Origin: JBDSTZ01 sp039927975
Lineage (GTDB): Bacteria > Pseudomonadota > Gammaproteobacteria > Burkholderiales > Burkholderiaceae_D
Assembly (NCBI GenBank): GCA_039927975.1
Contig: JBDSTZ010000407.1
Coordinates: 1-38,849, forward strand
Direction of reading: 5' to 3'
DNA length: 38,849 bases
The notes beneath the pieces are model-generated. The model was not told the DNA's origin. It did not search any database and saw nothing but the letters and a program-made list of their open reading frames with translations. Made by a program: the position numbers and the translations under genes. Of the stretch, positions 24,274-32,887 are shown in pieces (position 1 is the stretch's first letter; each line of letters starts with the position of its first letter).

Positions 24274-25395
24274 TTATTGTTCAAGCGAAATGGCGACGTT
24301 ATAGCCATGCGATTTGAGCAGCACGTGGCGACGCGCCGACTCCAGGTCGTGCAGCACCATTTCACGCACCATCTCGGCGAACGGGGTGGCCGGGACCCAG
24401 CCCAGCTTGACGCGCGCATTGGTCGGATCGCCGAGCAGTGTTTCGACTTCGGTTGGACGGAAGTATTTGGGATCGACCGCCACGATGGTCTGGCCAACCG
24501 TCGCGCCCGGCGCCTTGTCGCCAGTGATGGCCGAGATGACGCCTTTCTCTTCGACGCCCTCGCCCTGCCAGGCGATGTCGATGCCCAGCTCGCGCGCCGC
24601 GATTTCGACAAACTGACGCACCGAATATTGCACGCCGGTGGCGATCACGAAATCGGCCGGTGTTTCCTGTTGCAGCATCAGCCATTGCATTTCGACGTAA
24701 TCGCGGGCGTGGCCCCAGTCGCGCAAGGCGTCCATATTGCCCAGGTAAAGGCTGCGTTCCAGACCTTGCGAAATATTGGCAAGCGCGCGCGTGATTTTGC
24801 GGGTAACGAAGGTCTCGCCGCGGCGTGGCGATTCGTGGTTGAACAGGATGCCATTACACGCATACATGCCGTACGCTTCGCGGTAGTTGACGGTGATCCA
24901 GTAGGCATACAGTTTAGCGACCGCATACGGGCTGCGCGGATAAAACGGCGTGGTTTCCTTCTGCGGGATCTCTTGCACCAGACCGTACAACTCCGAAGTC
25001 GAGGCCTGGTAAAAGCGGGTTTTTTTCTCCAGGCCGAGAAAGCGGATCGCTTCGAGCAGCCGCAAGGTTCCCATGCCATCGACATCAGCCGTGTATTCAG
25101 GCGCTTCAAACGATACCGCGACGTGGCTCATCGCGCCGAGGTTGTACACCTCGTCCGGCTGGACTTGTTGCAGGATGCGGGTCAGGTTCGACGAATCGGT
25201 CAAATCGCCGTAGTGCAGCACCAGGCGCGGATCCGGGGTGTGCGGGTCTTGGTAGATGTGGTCGATACGCTCGGTATTGAACAGCGACGCACGGCGTTTG
25301 ATACCGTGCACTTCATACCCTTTGGCCAGCAAAAATTCCGCCAGATACGATCCGTCTTGTCCTGTAATCCCGGTGATGAGTGCAACTTTTGTCAT
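24274..25395 (-). CDS. gmd: GDP-mannose 4,6-dehydratase
   Basis: 373 residues, full length. ALITGITGQDGSYLAEFLL, HGIKRRASLFNTERIDHIY (nucleotide-binding loop), QASTSELYGLVQEIPQ (catalytic Ser/Thr-Glu), PRSPYAVAKLYAYW (Tyr-Lys) and FNHESPRRGETFVTRKI are all present. It converts GDP-D-mannose to GDP-4-keto-6-deoxy-D-mannose, the substrate of Fcl encoded next. It lies downstream of manC, giving the full path from mannose-1-phosphate to GDP-L-fucose. A second, shorter homologue is encoded at 19688-20638. Confidence 0.97.
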   Translation of the reverse strand: MTKVALITGITGQDGSYLAEFLLAKGYEVHGIKRRASLFNTERIDHIYQDPHTPDPRLVLHYGDLTDSSNLTRILQQVQPDEVYNLGAMSHVAVSFEAPEYTADVDGMGTLRLLEAIRFLGLEKKTRFYQASTSELYGLVQEIPQKETTPFYPRSPYAVAKLYAYWITVNYREAYGMYACNGILFNHESPRRGETFVTRKITRALANISQGLERSLYLGNMDALRDWGHARDYVEMQWLMLQQETPADFVIATGVQYSVRQFVEIAARELGIDIAWQGEGVEEKGVISAITGDKAPGATVGQTIVAVDPKYFRPTEVETLLGDPTNARVKLGWVPATPFAEMVREMVLHDLESARRHVLLKSHGYNVAISLEQ

Positions 25396-25496
25396 AATAT
25401 CTCTAAGTAGTAATTTATTGGTGAGACCGCAGACCGATCCTGGGCGCGGTGGGCGACGCCAGGTTCAAGCCATTGGCATATGGCGATGTAAAAACT

Positions 25497-26894
25497 TTAT
25501 GCGCGGCCGTAGTTGTCGCTGAATCGGACGATATCGTCCTCGCCCAGATAGTTGCCGCACTGAACTTCTATCATGATCAAATCGGTCACGCCGGGATTTT
25601 CAAGACGGTGCCGGGCGCCGATCGGGATATAGGTCGACTGGTTGGGCGTGACCAGCGTTACCTGGTCGTCGACCGTGACGTTGGCCGCGCCCGAGACGAC
25701 CACCCAGTGCTCGCTGCGATGGTGGTGCTTTTGCAGCGACAACGAGGCCCCGGGCTTGACCACGATGCGCTTGATCTTGAAGCCGGCGCCCTCTTCGAGT
25801 ACGGTGTAGGTTCCCCAAGGACGCGCCGCGGTCCGATGCAATTTGACGATATCGCTGTCGGCAAGCTTCAGTTGCTGGACCACCGCGCGCACATCCTGGC
25901 TGTTGCGTTTATCGGCGACCAGCAAAGCATCAGGGGTATCGATGATGAGCAGGTTATCGAGCCCGATGACGGCGACCAGCCGCTCATCGTTTGTAATGTG
26001 CACATTGGTACTGTCGATAACGATATTGTGGGCCGCGGCCGTGTTGCCATTGCTGTCCGCTTGCAATGCATCAGAAACCGCGCTCCACGAGCCGATGTCG
26101 CTCCAGCCGATGTCGCCCGGTATTACCGCGATATTCTGCGCCCGCTCCATTACCGCGACATCGATCGAGATGTTTTCCAGCTCGGCGAAGCCGGACGACA
26201 ATAGTGTGCGGTCGCCATCGACGCCGCTGTCCTCGAAAACCGCTTTGGCGCGGCGCAGCAGTTCGGGCGCATGCTCTTCGAATGCCGCCAGTATCGCGCT
26301 GGCCTGGAAACAGAACATGCCGCTGTTCCAGACATAGTTACCCTGGTTGACGTAGGATTCGGCGGTGGCGAAGTCCGGTTTCTCAACGAAGCGGCGCACG
26401 GCATGCGCGCCATGCTCAAGGCCGGCGCCCATTTCGATATAGCCGAACCCGGTCTCCGGAGCGGTGGGGGTGATCCCAAACAGGACCAGCGACCCTTGTC
26501 GGGCGAGCGATTCGGCGTGTTTTACCGCAGCGGCAAACGCCTCGACGTCCTTGATCAGATGATCGGCCGGCATGACCAGCAGGCATGGATCGCCAAACTG
26601 GCGGGCCCACAGCGCTGCCATGGCGACGGCCGGCGCGGTGTTGCGTCCTTTCGGCTCGAGCAGGTAGTGCGGCTGCAGGCGCTGGCCGCGCAATTCGTTA
26701 GCAGAAAGAAAATAGTAATCGCTATTCGTGACAATCAGGGGCGTGTTTCCGGCAACTAGCTGCGCGCGCTCGTACACCTGCGTCAGAAGGGATTTGTCGC
26801 CGCCGACCTTCATGAACGGTTTCGGGTGCGCTTCTCGCGAAACAGGCCATAACCTGGTTCCGGCGCCGCCTGAAAGGATTACAGGAATTAACAT
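25497..26894 (-). CDS. manC: Mannose-1-phosphate guanylyltransferase / mannose-6-phosphate isomerase
   Basis: 465 residues, type II bifunctional form. The N-terminal nucleotidyltransferase has LSGGAGTRLWPVSREAHPKPF (GTP and magnesium loop) and FVEKPDFATAESYV. The C-terminal cupin (from about residue 345: RPWGTYTVLEEG, LQKHHHRSEHWVVVSG) carries the isomerase metal site. It makes GDP-mannose from mannose-1-phosphate and can supply mannose-6-phosphate from fructose-6-phosphate. GDP-mannose feeds both Gmd proteins and possibly mannosyltransferases. About 100 bases separate it from gmd and from the Wzz-type gene upstream. No phosphomannomutase (manB) gene is in the window. Confidence 0.95.
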   Translation of the reverse strand: MLIPVILSGGAGTRLWPVSREAHPKPFMKVGGDKSLLTQVYERAQLVAGNTPLIVTNSDYYFLSANELRGQRLQPHYLLEPKGRNTAPAVAMAALWARQFGDPCLLVMPADHLIKDVEAFAAAVKHAESLARQGSLVLFGITPTAPETGFGYIEMGAGLEHGAHAVRRFVEKPDFATAESYVNQGNYVWNSGMFCFQASAILAAFEEHAPELLRRAKAVFEDSGVDGDRTLLSSGFAELENISIDVAVMERAQNIAVIPGDIGWSDIGSWSAVSDALQADSNGNTAAAHNIVIDSTNVHITNDERLVAVIGLDNLLIIDTPDALLVADKRNSQDVRAVVQQLKLADSDIVKLHRTAARPWGTYTVLEEGAGFKIKRIVVKPGASLSLQKHHHRSEHWVVVSGAANVTVDDQVTLVTPNQSTYIPIGARHRLENPGVTDLIMIEVQCGNYLGEDDIVRFSDNYGRA

Positions 26895-27003
26895 AAGGTT
26901 TTTCGTATTTAAAAATGAGAATCGTCACAATGAAAAATCGCAGCTGCCGTTTCAAGCCAGGCCGGAACACCGGTTCCCCCTGATGTGAGCGTCACGCGCA
27001 GCA

Positions 27004-28221
27004 TCAGCCGATGGTGCGGCCCGGCTTCCGTTTCCAGGCCGCCGACAACTGATGCCAGCGCTGTGCGTTTTCCGGATCGTTGCGCGTCGAGGTGTAAGAA
27101 GCGCGCATGATCGCCAAGATCACCCCAAGCAGTGCTCCACCGATCAGGCCGGCCAGCGTGATGATGGCGCGGCTTGGCTTTGATTTCCGCTCCGCCGGAA
27201 TAGCGGGATCAAGCAACTGGATCGACGACGAGTCCTTCGCCTCATCGATCTTTGCCAGTTCAAACTGTTTTGCTAATAACTCGAATATTGTTTCGTAATA
27301 TTTCACGTTACGCGCGCTGCGGACGTACTCGACGCCGACCTCTGGAATTTTCCCGGTTGGAACCATAAAGTTTCCACTCCCGGAGGCATTGCTCAATTCC
27401 AGTTTCGCTAGCTGACTCTGCATTCCGCGCAGTTCCTCCTGGGCGCGTAAGGTGTTCGGATTCTGACCAGTGGCGTAAGTGCGCATTGCAGCGAGCTGCA
27501 CTTCTTTCGCAGCAATCGCGCTCTTTAACTGCGCTGCGCTCGAGATGATCGCGCCGACCTGTGCGGCCGGCTGAATCATGCCGGTTTTCTCCTGGGTCGT
27601 GCGCAGCGTGATCTCCGCATTCGCCAGCTGGTCCTTGGCCTCTTTGAGCTGCTTCTCATAGAACGCCCGGCGCTGCGACGCTTCGGTAATCGCCATGGTC
27701 TGAGTCAACTTTATCAGCTCGTCAGCATAGGCATTCGCCAGGTCAGCGGCGAACTTGGGGTCTTTATCGGTGACGCTGATTGAAATGAAGCCGTCTTTCT
27801 TGCCGCTCGTGATTTCACTGATGGTGGCCAGCAGCTTGCGCGTGCCGTCCATGGTTTCCTGTTCGTACCGGGCTTTCAGGTTGAAGCGCTTAATCAGGTT
27901 GTCCGCGATGGTTCGGCTCTCGAGCAAGCCCACATACAGATCGCTCGGGTTCTTCACCCCGGCGATGCCGCCGGCGGCGCCGGCTAGGCTACCGAGTTGC
28001 CCCAGCACGGCCGACACCCCGGAACTCTGCTGCTGAGGCGGCATGAGCCTGGCCGTGCTTGAAAAAATCGGCGTCATGAGCAGGCTGATGGCCAAGGCCA
28101 CGCTGCCGGTGAACAGCGGCGTGCCAATCACCAGCCTCTTGTGCTGTGCCAATACCACCATCAAGTCAAGCAGATGCGCCTTCTCAGGCGCTTGCGTATT
28201 GCCTACCAATTGTTCAGACAT
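27004..28221 (-). CDS. Wzz-type polysaccharide co-polymerase (chain-length determinant)
   Basis: 405 residues with one membrane helix near 30-50 and a second near 350-371, preceded by the proline-rich PAIPAERKSKPSRAI block typical of Wzz and Wzc. The periplasmic part between them is largely coiled coil (about 170-240 and 255-275). No cytoplasmic ATP-binding tyrosine-kinase domain follows helix 2, only about 33 residues, so it is a Wzz-like form, not a Wzc. It sets the polymer length made by Wzy and may link it to the export protein encoded just before it (70-base gap). Confidence 0.88.
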   Translation of the reverse strand: MSEQLVGNTQAPEKAHLLDLMVVLAQHKRLVIGTPLFTGSVALAISLLMTPIFSSTARLMPPQQQSSGVSAVLGQLGSLAGAAGGIAGVKNPSDLYVGLLESRTIADNLIKRFNLKARYEQETMDGTRKLLATISEITSGKKDGFISISVTDKDPKFAADLANAYADELIKLTQTMAITEASQRRAFYEKQLKEAKDQLANAEITLRTTQEKTGMIQPAAQVGAIISSAAQLKSAIAAKEVQLAAMRTYATGQNPNTLRAQEELRGMQSQLAKLELSNASGSGNFMVPTGKIPEVGVEYVRSARNVKYYETIFELLAKQFELAKIDEAKDSSSIQLLDPAIPAERKSKPSRAIITLAGLIGGALLGVILAIMRASYTSTRNDPENAQRWHQLSAAWKRKPGRTIG

Positions 28222-28291
28222 CTTTTGCTTTCAATTCGATCCCGGACTTGCGCCGCACTCACGCATTGTGCGCAGTGCGCGCAGCGGCCTT

Positions 28292-30229
28292 TTAGTTTTG
28301 CAGCACTTTCAGCCCAGCCGCGCCCAATCCGAACTGATAGAAGATTGCGGTCCATTCTTTCAAACTCTGCCGAAAGCTGCTCCGATCGATCTTCTCCGGC
28401 ACGACAATAGTATCGCCCGGATTCACCAAAGCGCCGCCCACTCCGCCGAACCAGCTGCGGCTACGGCCACTTTTGGCGGTACCATCGGCACGAATCACAT
28501 ACATCTCCGAGCTGTCGGCGGAAACCGTCTCACCACCAGCCAACAATACATAGTCCCTGACGTTGCGGCTCGGTTTGTAGATGAAGGAATTAGACTGGAA
28601 TACCGAGCCTATAACTTCCACTGTTCCGGGCTTACGCGGTACGTAAATGCTGTCTCCGTCCTGCAGGGGCAGGTCTGGCAGGTTTTTCAACTGTGCGTTA
28701 CCGTCTTCAAGCTCGAGCACAATGCGTCCTTCCGCCTTGACTGTCCTGAGCCTTTGCGCAACGCGGCGCTGGCGTTCGACCTCGGCAGACTGAACCTCGA
28801 TTGCATCCTTATCGGTCGTTCCCGTCAGCCGCGCCGACGCGGCGCTTTCTACGTCGCGTTCGAAACGATCGGCAAATTCGTCCAGCTTGAGCTGTTGCGA
28901 ACGACGCACCGACTCGCGCCGGAGCTGGGTCGCGTAAAGATATCCGGCGTCGTTGCTGCCGCCGAGACGGAACATCAGCTCACGCAAAGTTTCGCCTTTG
29001 CGAATCTGGAATACGCCGCTCTTTTTCACCTCACCCGAAACGCGCACATATTCGTTTTGAAGTTGGGCCTGGACCGGAACAGCACCCGGCGCAAACACCC
29101 GGATCACATCGCTTGGGCGGACGGGAATCGCCGCCAGGACCGTATCCATCGCGCCTTTATCGGCGGCCAGGTCAGCTACGGTCTGATAAATATTGTCGAC
29201 GGTTTTTTCGACGATGATCTGTTTTTGATCTGCGGCAGAATCGACGCCGCCCGCCCACCCCACGAGGTCCGCCAGCGACGCGGCTCCCTTGAGTTCAAAA
29301 ATAGCCGGCGTCTTTACGTTGCCGGTGAGCGCAACCAACGGTCCCACCTCCGGAATATAAATTACGTCGCCGTCGCGCAGCGTCGCGTCGCGGCTCTTGT
29401 CGCCCTTGGTCAACATGTCATAAAGGTCGAAGGTAGCCACGGTGGCACCGCCACGTTTCAGCTGGATGCTGCGCATCGATCCGGACGCATCGGGGCCGCC
29501 GGAAGTGAACAAGGCGTTAAGCAATGTACTCATGGAGTTGAGCGTGTAGGTGCCGGGCCTTACGGCATGACCGACTACATAAATTTGCAGCGCACGCGTC
29601 TGGGAGATGCTCGCGGTAAGCTCGAAATTGGTGAAGTTTTTCCCGATCGCTTGCTTCAGGTGGCCCTGCAGGTCGCGGTACTTAACGCCCGCGACTTTAA
29701 CCGAGCCAACGCGAGGGATATAGACTGCACCACTCCGGTCAACGGTCGCGGTGACATCCACACTGACCATCCCCCAACCGCGGATCTGGATTTCGTCGCC
29801 GGTACCGATCACATAATCTCCGTTAACCTGGGCCGAATCGAATGGCGCGAATGTTGTCGGCACCCCGGTAAACAGGTTTTTACCGAACAGCTCCAACGGC
29901 GCGCCCGTCACTGTCTGCACATAAGTAGCGAACGATTTTTTACCTGGATTCCCATCCTTACTTTCGCGCACGTTATTCAACTGAGCCGGACGAACGACGC
30001 CTGGAGACTGGTTGCCGCGCGTATCCGAGCGGGCACTCGTGATGCTGGGCAGCCCCCGATCACCGGCGCTCTCCGGCGCATATGCCGCCGCCGGTTCCGG
30101 CTGGGCGACCGGGACGTCCGGAACTTGCCCAAACCCCTGTCCAAATGCCGATTGCACCGTCAACCCAACGAAAGCCGCGACAAAAGTCGCGCGTCTTGAT
30201 TTTTTGGCAACATTGATATACTTGTTCAT
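28292..30229 (-). CDS. SLBB-domain polysaccharide export protein (Wza-like)
   Basis: 645 residues. A cleavable-looking signal peptide (residues 8-31, ending QSAFGQG) has no lipobox cysteine. A low-complexity stretch (40-95) leads to the polysaccharide export domain with DYVIGTGDEIQIRGWG (138-153) and GAVYIPRVGSVKVAG. Several SLBB repeats follow (e.g. IYVVGHAVRPGTYTL, VSGEVKKSGVFQIRKGETL, EVIGSVFQSNSFIYKP), and the C-terminus has a hydrophobic segment (WTAIFYQFGLGAAGLKVL) where an outer-membrane helix would be. The family forms the outer-membrane channel for capsule and exopolysaccharide. It is nearly twice the length of E. coli Wza. First gene of the cluster, behind a candidate promoter at 30477-30505. 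Confidence 0.9.
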   Translation of the reverse strand: MNKYINVAKKSRRATFVAAFVGLTVQSAFGQGFGQVPDVPVAQPEPAAAYAPESAGDRGLPSITSARSDTRGNQSPGVVRPAQLNNVRESKDGNPGKKSFATYVQTVTGAPLELFGKNLFTGVPTTFAPFDSAQVNGDYVIGTGDEIQIRGWGMVSVDVTATVDRSGAVYIPRVGSVKVAGVKYRDLQGHLKQAIGKNFTNFELTASISQTRALQIYVVGHAVRPGTYTLNSMSTLLNALFTSGGPDASGSMRSIQLKRGGATVATFDLYDMLTKGDKSRDATLRDGDVIYIPEVGPLVALTGNVKTPAIFELKGAASLADLVGWAGGVDSAADQKQIIVEKTVDNIYQTVADLAADKGAMDTVLAAIPVRPSDVIRVFAPGAVPVQAQLQNEYVRVSGEVKKSGVFQIRKGETLRELMFRLGGSNDAGYLYATQLRRESVRRSQQLKLDEFADRFERDVESAASARLTGTTDKDAIEVQSAEVERQRRVAQRLRTVKAEGRIVLELEDGNAQLKNLPDLPLQDGDSIYVPRKPGTVEVIGSVFQSNSFIYKPSRNVRDYVLLAGGETVSADSSEMYVIRADGTAKSGRSRSWFGGVGGALVNPGDTIVVPEKIDRSSFRQSLKEWTAIFYQFGLGAAGLKVLQN

Positions 30230-30574
30230 GCGTTCTTTATGATTTGTTTAACTATTTCGGCAGGTATCGGACAGTCAACTTCTGCGCCCGAATGTCTTGA
30301 AATGCCAAGTCGAAGAAGCAGTGGATCGCGGATTTGCGTGCTGGTCTTCCAAAAACATGACCCAAGCACCAACGATTGATCTAAGGCGGAGGACAACCAG
30401 AATTACAGATCAAAACCTTGAGTTTTCGCAACAGGCAGCGATTTTACCATTAAGGCTAGCTGTCGCAGTCGCGAATATGATACGAAAAAAAGGTTTTTTG
30501 GACAATCTTATGACCATTCCGCAGGAGAAACGACCACGCTGCGCCAGAGATGATGCCAATCTCGACTCGCTGAC
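30230..30574. other. Leader and promoter region of the polysaccharide cluster
   Basis: 345 bases between the hydrolase gene and the export gene, AT-richer than the surroundings. It contains the candidate promoter at 30477-30505 and about 240 bases of transcribed leader. No ops/JUMPstart sequence (GGCGGTAG type) is visible, and no terminator is evident after the upstream hydrolase. Confidence 0.5.
30477..30505 (-). promoter_or_regulatory. Candidate sigma-70 promoter of the polysaccharide operon
   Basis: On the minus strand TTGTCC (30505-30500) and TATCAT (30482-30477) are 17 bases apart. The spacer is a striking A-run/T-run palindrome (AAAAAACCTTTTTTT), which could be bent DNA or a regulator site. 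The predicted transcript start near 30470 leaves a leader of about 240 bases. Confidence 0.5.
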
Positions 30575-31573
30575 TTATGGAAGTTTTCCCGCGCCAGCTT
30601 GCACAATAACTTGGTCGATCGCACCGAAGATAGACTTCTCCGCCCCACAGAGCATGTCGATGCGGATCATGTCTCCGAACTGCATGAACGGCGTGCTGAC
30701 AACACCATCGGCGATCAGCTCCCGGCAGCGTTTCTCCGCAATACACGAGTAGCCCCGCATCGCATCCTTGTTCGATACGGTCCCCGAGCCCACGATCGTC
30801 CCCGCCCGCGCATTGCGCGACTTGCACAAGTGCGCAATCAACTGCGGAAAATTGAATACCATATCCTCGCCCGCGTTCGGCTGCCCGACCAGCTTGCCGT
30901 TCCAGGTGGTCCGCAGCGGCAGATGCACCTTGCCATCCCGCCACGCTTCGCCCAGCTCGTCCGGCGTCACCGCTACCGGCGAAAAACTGGTCGCCGGCTT
31001 CGACTGCAGAAACCCGAACCCCTTGGCCAGCTCCGGCGCAATCAGATTACGCAGCGACACATCATTCACCAGCATCAGCAAGCGTATCTGCTGATACGCC
31101 TGATCCGGCGTCGACCCCATCGCCACATCGCCGGTGATAACCGCCACCTCGGCCTCGAAATCGATACCCCACTCCTCGTGCGCCAGCACGATATCGTCGC
31201 AAGGCCCGAGAAAATCATCACTGCCGCCCTGGTACATCAGCGGCTCTTCCCAAAACGAGGCCGGCATCTCGGCGCCGCGCGCCTTGCGCACCAGCTCCAC
31301 ATGATTCACATACGCCGACCCATCGACCCACTGATACGCCCTCGGCAGCGGCGCCATGCAATTGGCCGGCTCGAACGCGAACCCGCGCGCCACCCGCCCC
31401 GCATTCAACTGCTGATACAGGGTATTTAACTGCGGACTGATAAAACCCCAGTCGTCGAGCGCCGCCTGCAGCGTCGGCGCGATACCGTCGGCCAGATGCG
31501 CGGTCTTGAGGTCGCGCGCCACCACGGCCAACTGGCCGTCACGCGTCCCGTCCTTGATCGTCGCTAGTTTCAT
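30575..31573 (-). CDS. Fumarylacetoacetate hydrolase family protein
   Basis: 332 residues. The C-terminal two thirds carry the FAH fold: DFEAEVAVITGDVAMG (conserved metal-binding acidic residues), LLMLVNDVSLRN, LQSKPATSFSPVAVTPDELG and GTIVGSGTVSNKD. The N-terminus MKLATIKDGTRDGQLAVVA is the usual start. The family cleaves C-C bonds in beta-diketones or oxaloacetate-like acids in catabolism of aromatic compounds; related soil bacteria carry many such genes. The precise substrate is not predictable, and tyrosine-pathway partners (hmgA, maiA) are absent here. It lies 18 bases downstream of rsuA and is probably co-transcribed with it. Confidence 0.9.
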   Translation of the reverse strand: MKLATIKDGTRDGQLAVVARDLKTAHLADGIAPTLQAALDDWGFISPQLNTLYQQLNAGRVARGFAFEPANCMAPLPRAYQWVDGSAYVNHVELVRKARGAEMPASFWEEPLMYQGGSDDFLGPCDDIVLAHEEWGIDFEAEVAVITGDVAMGSTPDQAYQQIRLLMLVNDVSLRNLIAPELAKGFGFLQSKPATSFSPVAVTPDELGEAWRDGKVHLPLRTTWNGKLVGQPNAGEDMVFNFPQLIAHLCKSRNARAGTIVGSGTVSNKDAMRGYSCIAEKRCRELIADGVVSTPFMQFGDMIRIDMLCGAEKSIFGAIDQVIVQAGAGKLP

Positions 31574-31591
31574 GAACGCTCCGGCAGAAAA

Positions 31592-32308
31592 TCAGGCCGG
31601 CGCCAGCAGCGCCAGCTGGGCTTCATCGAGATAACACCACTCGCCTTCGGCGATCCCCAGCGCGTCGAGGGTCAGGCTGCCAATGGCGCTGCGATGCAAT
31701 GCGCTGCAATGATTGCCGGCCGCGGCCAGCATGCGCTTGACCTGGTGATACTTGCCCTGTTCGAGCACGATTTCCAGTGCATGCTCGCCGCGCTGGATGC
31801 AGCTGACCGCCGCCAGCGGCGCCGGTTCATCGTGCAGCTTGACGCCGGCCAGCAGTTGCTCGACCAGCGCCGGCGTCACCGGCGCCTCGGTCGTCGCCTG
31901 GTAAATCTTCGGCACATGCCGCTTGGGCGAGGACTGCGCGTGAATGAAGGGCCCGTCGTCCGACATCAACAGCATGCCGGTCGTGTCATGATCGAGGCGC
32001 CCGACCGGCTGCACTTCCCGCCAGGTAAATTGCTCAGGAAGCAAGGTCAGCACGCCGGGATGATGGCTCGGCTTGCGCGAACATTCAAAGTTGGCCGGCT
32101 TGTGCAGCGCCACATACAGCTGCGCGCGGTAAGGCCAGGGCTCGTCGAACACTGTCAGCACCAGCCCCTCGGTCTCCAGGCTGGCCTTGTAATCGGTCTG
32201 CATCTCGCCATTCACCAGGACGTCGCCGTCCTCGATCAAGGCGCGGCAGTATTTGCGGGTGCCGAAGCCTTGTGACTGGAGGATGCGATCAAGGGACGGT
32301 TTACTCAT
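31592..32308 (-). CDS. rsuA: 16S rRNA pseudouridine-516 synthase
   Basis: 238 residues from ATG 32308; an in-frame start at 32362 would add 18 residues before the normal MSKPSLDRILQSQGFG. An S4 RNA-binding domain (about 4-50) is followed by the pseudouridine synthase core with GRLDHDTTG and catalytic D106. GKYHQVKRMLAAAGN is the RsuA/RluB/E/F signature. It modifies U516 of 16S rRNA during small-subunit assembly. RsuA is preferred over RluB/E/F from length and the compact N-terminus, but the subfamilies are close. Confidence 0.88.
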   Translation of the reverse strand: MSKPSLDRILQSQGFGTRKYCRALIEDGDVLVNGEMQTDYKASLETEGLVLTVFDEPWPYRAQLYVALHKPANFECSRKPSHHPGVLTLLPEQFTWREVQPVGRLDHDTTGMLLMSDDGPFIHAQSSPKRHVPKIYQATTEAPVTPALVEQLLAGVKLHDEPAPLAAVSCIQRGEHALEIVLEQGKYHQVKRMLAAAGNHCSALHRSAIGSLTLDALGIAEGEWCYLDEAQLALLAPA

Positions 32309-32413
32309 GGCCGACACTTTAACAGAACCCCGCTCGGACTGAAAGTCAGCATTAGTTGCCATAATTCCCTAGCAATTTCAATGGGGAAATTTGCGAATGC
32401 GCAGGATGGACGT

Positions 32414-32427
32414 TTGACGCAGATCAA
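32414..32427. promoter_or_regulatory. FNR/Anr-type operator
   Basis: TTGAC-GCAG-ATCAA matches the FNR-family consensus TTGAT-N4-ATCAA at nine of ten fixed positions. Its centre is about 122 bases before the start of the small gene at 32543. If it works as a class II site, transcription would start about 42 bases downstream near 32462, just after TTGATA at 32445-32450. It is also about 110 bases upstream of the divergent rsuA. Confidence 0.55.
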
Positions 32428-32451
32428 GTTTGCTAGGTCGTCGATTGATAG

Positions 32452-32465
32452 ACTGAAAGTTCAGT
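32452..32465. repeat. Palindrome ACTGAA-AG-TTCAGT
   Basis: A perfect six-base-arm palindrome in the region between rsuA and the small gene. A related GACTGAAAGTCAG occurs at about 32338-32350, so the motif is present twice. Confidence 0.5.
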
Positions 32466-32542
32466 AGGAATCGGCCTAATCACTGTAGTGAAAAAGAGGC
32501 AGATCAGTAGGACATTAACCCGACAACATCGAAGAGGACACC

Positions 32543-32887
32543 ATGACCATCGAACGCGCGCAGGATCAAGACCAGCAGCTCCCCCCTGAAACTCCCGCTC
32601 AGGCACACGCCCGCGTCGCGCTCGAACAGTCGGCCATGGTGTCGGCCCGGCTAGCCATCGCGCGCTGGAGCAACGGTAGCCTGGGTGCGCACGCCCCGGT
32701 GTATGCCTTCGATGCAGTGTCGGCGCGCGGCCGCTGGTATGACCAGGTGCAGAACCATTTCCAGCACTGGCTCAAACGCGGCGGCTTCACCGAGACCGCC
32801 GCCGTTGACGCCACCGCGACGGCCGTCGGCACCGCGCAGTTGCCGACGGCGAGCGACGGCTCGCATGCCGATGCCTGCATCGATTGA
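32543..32887 (+). CDS. Hypothetical protein, possibly anaerobically regulated
   Basis: 114 residues preceded by a good GAAGAGGACACC ribosome site, which argues for a real gene. The protein is soluble with no membrane segment or signal peptide. Its N-terminus is rich in Gln/Glu (MTIERAQDQDQQLPPE), a helical core follows (ARVALEQSAMVSARLAIARW ... GRWYDQVQNHFQHWLKRGGF) and the tail is Ala/Thr-rich. I do not recognise the family. The FNR-like box about 120 bases upstream suggests control by low oxygen. It is divergent from rsuA and convergent with the S49 peptidase operon. Confidence 0.6.
   Translation: MTIERAQDQDQQLPPETPAQAHARVALEQSAMVSARLAIARWSNGSLGAHAPVYAFDAVSARGRWYDQVQNHFQHWLKRGGFTETAAVDATATAVGTAQLPTASDGSHADACID

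Noticed and set aside
28043..30199. 718-residue plus-strand open frame opposite the export gene
   Set aside because: No domain, and the opposite strand encodes a clear SLBB export protein.
30230..30475. ops/JUMPstart element for RfaH-type control of the polysaccharide operon
   Set aside because: No GGCGGTAG-like sequence on the coding strand of the leader.
30456..30944. Minus-strand open frame overlapping the end of the FAH-family gene and the promoter region
   Set aside because: Overlaps a real gene in another frame on the same strand and lacks recognisable features.
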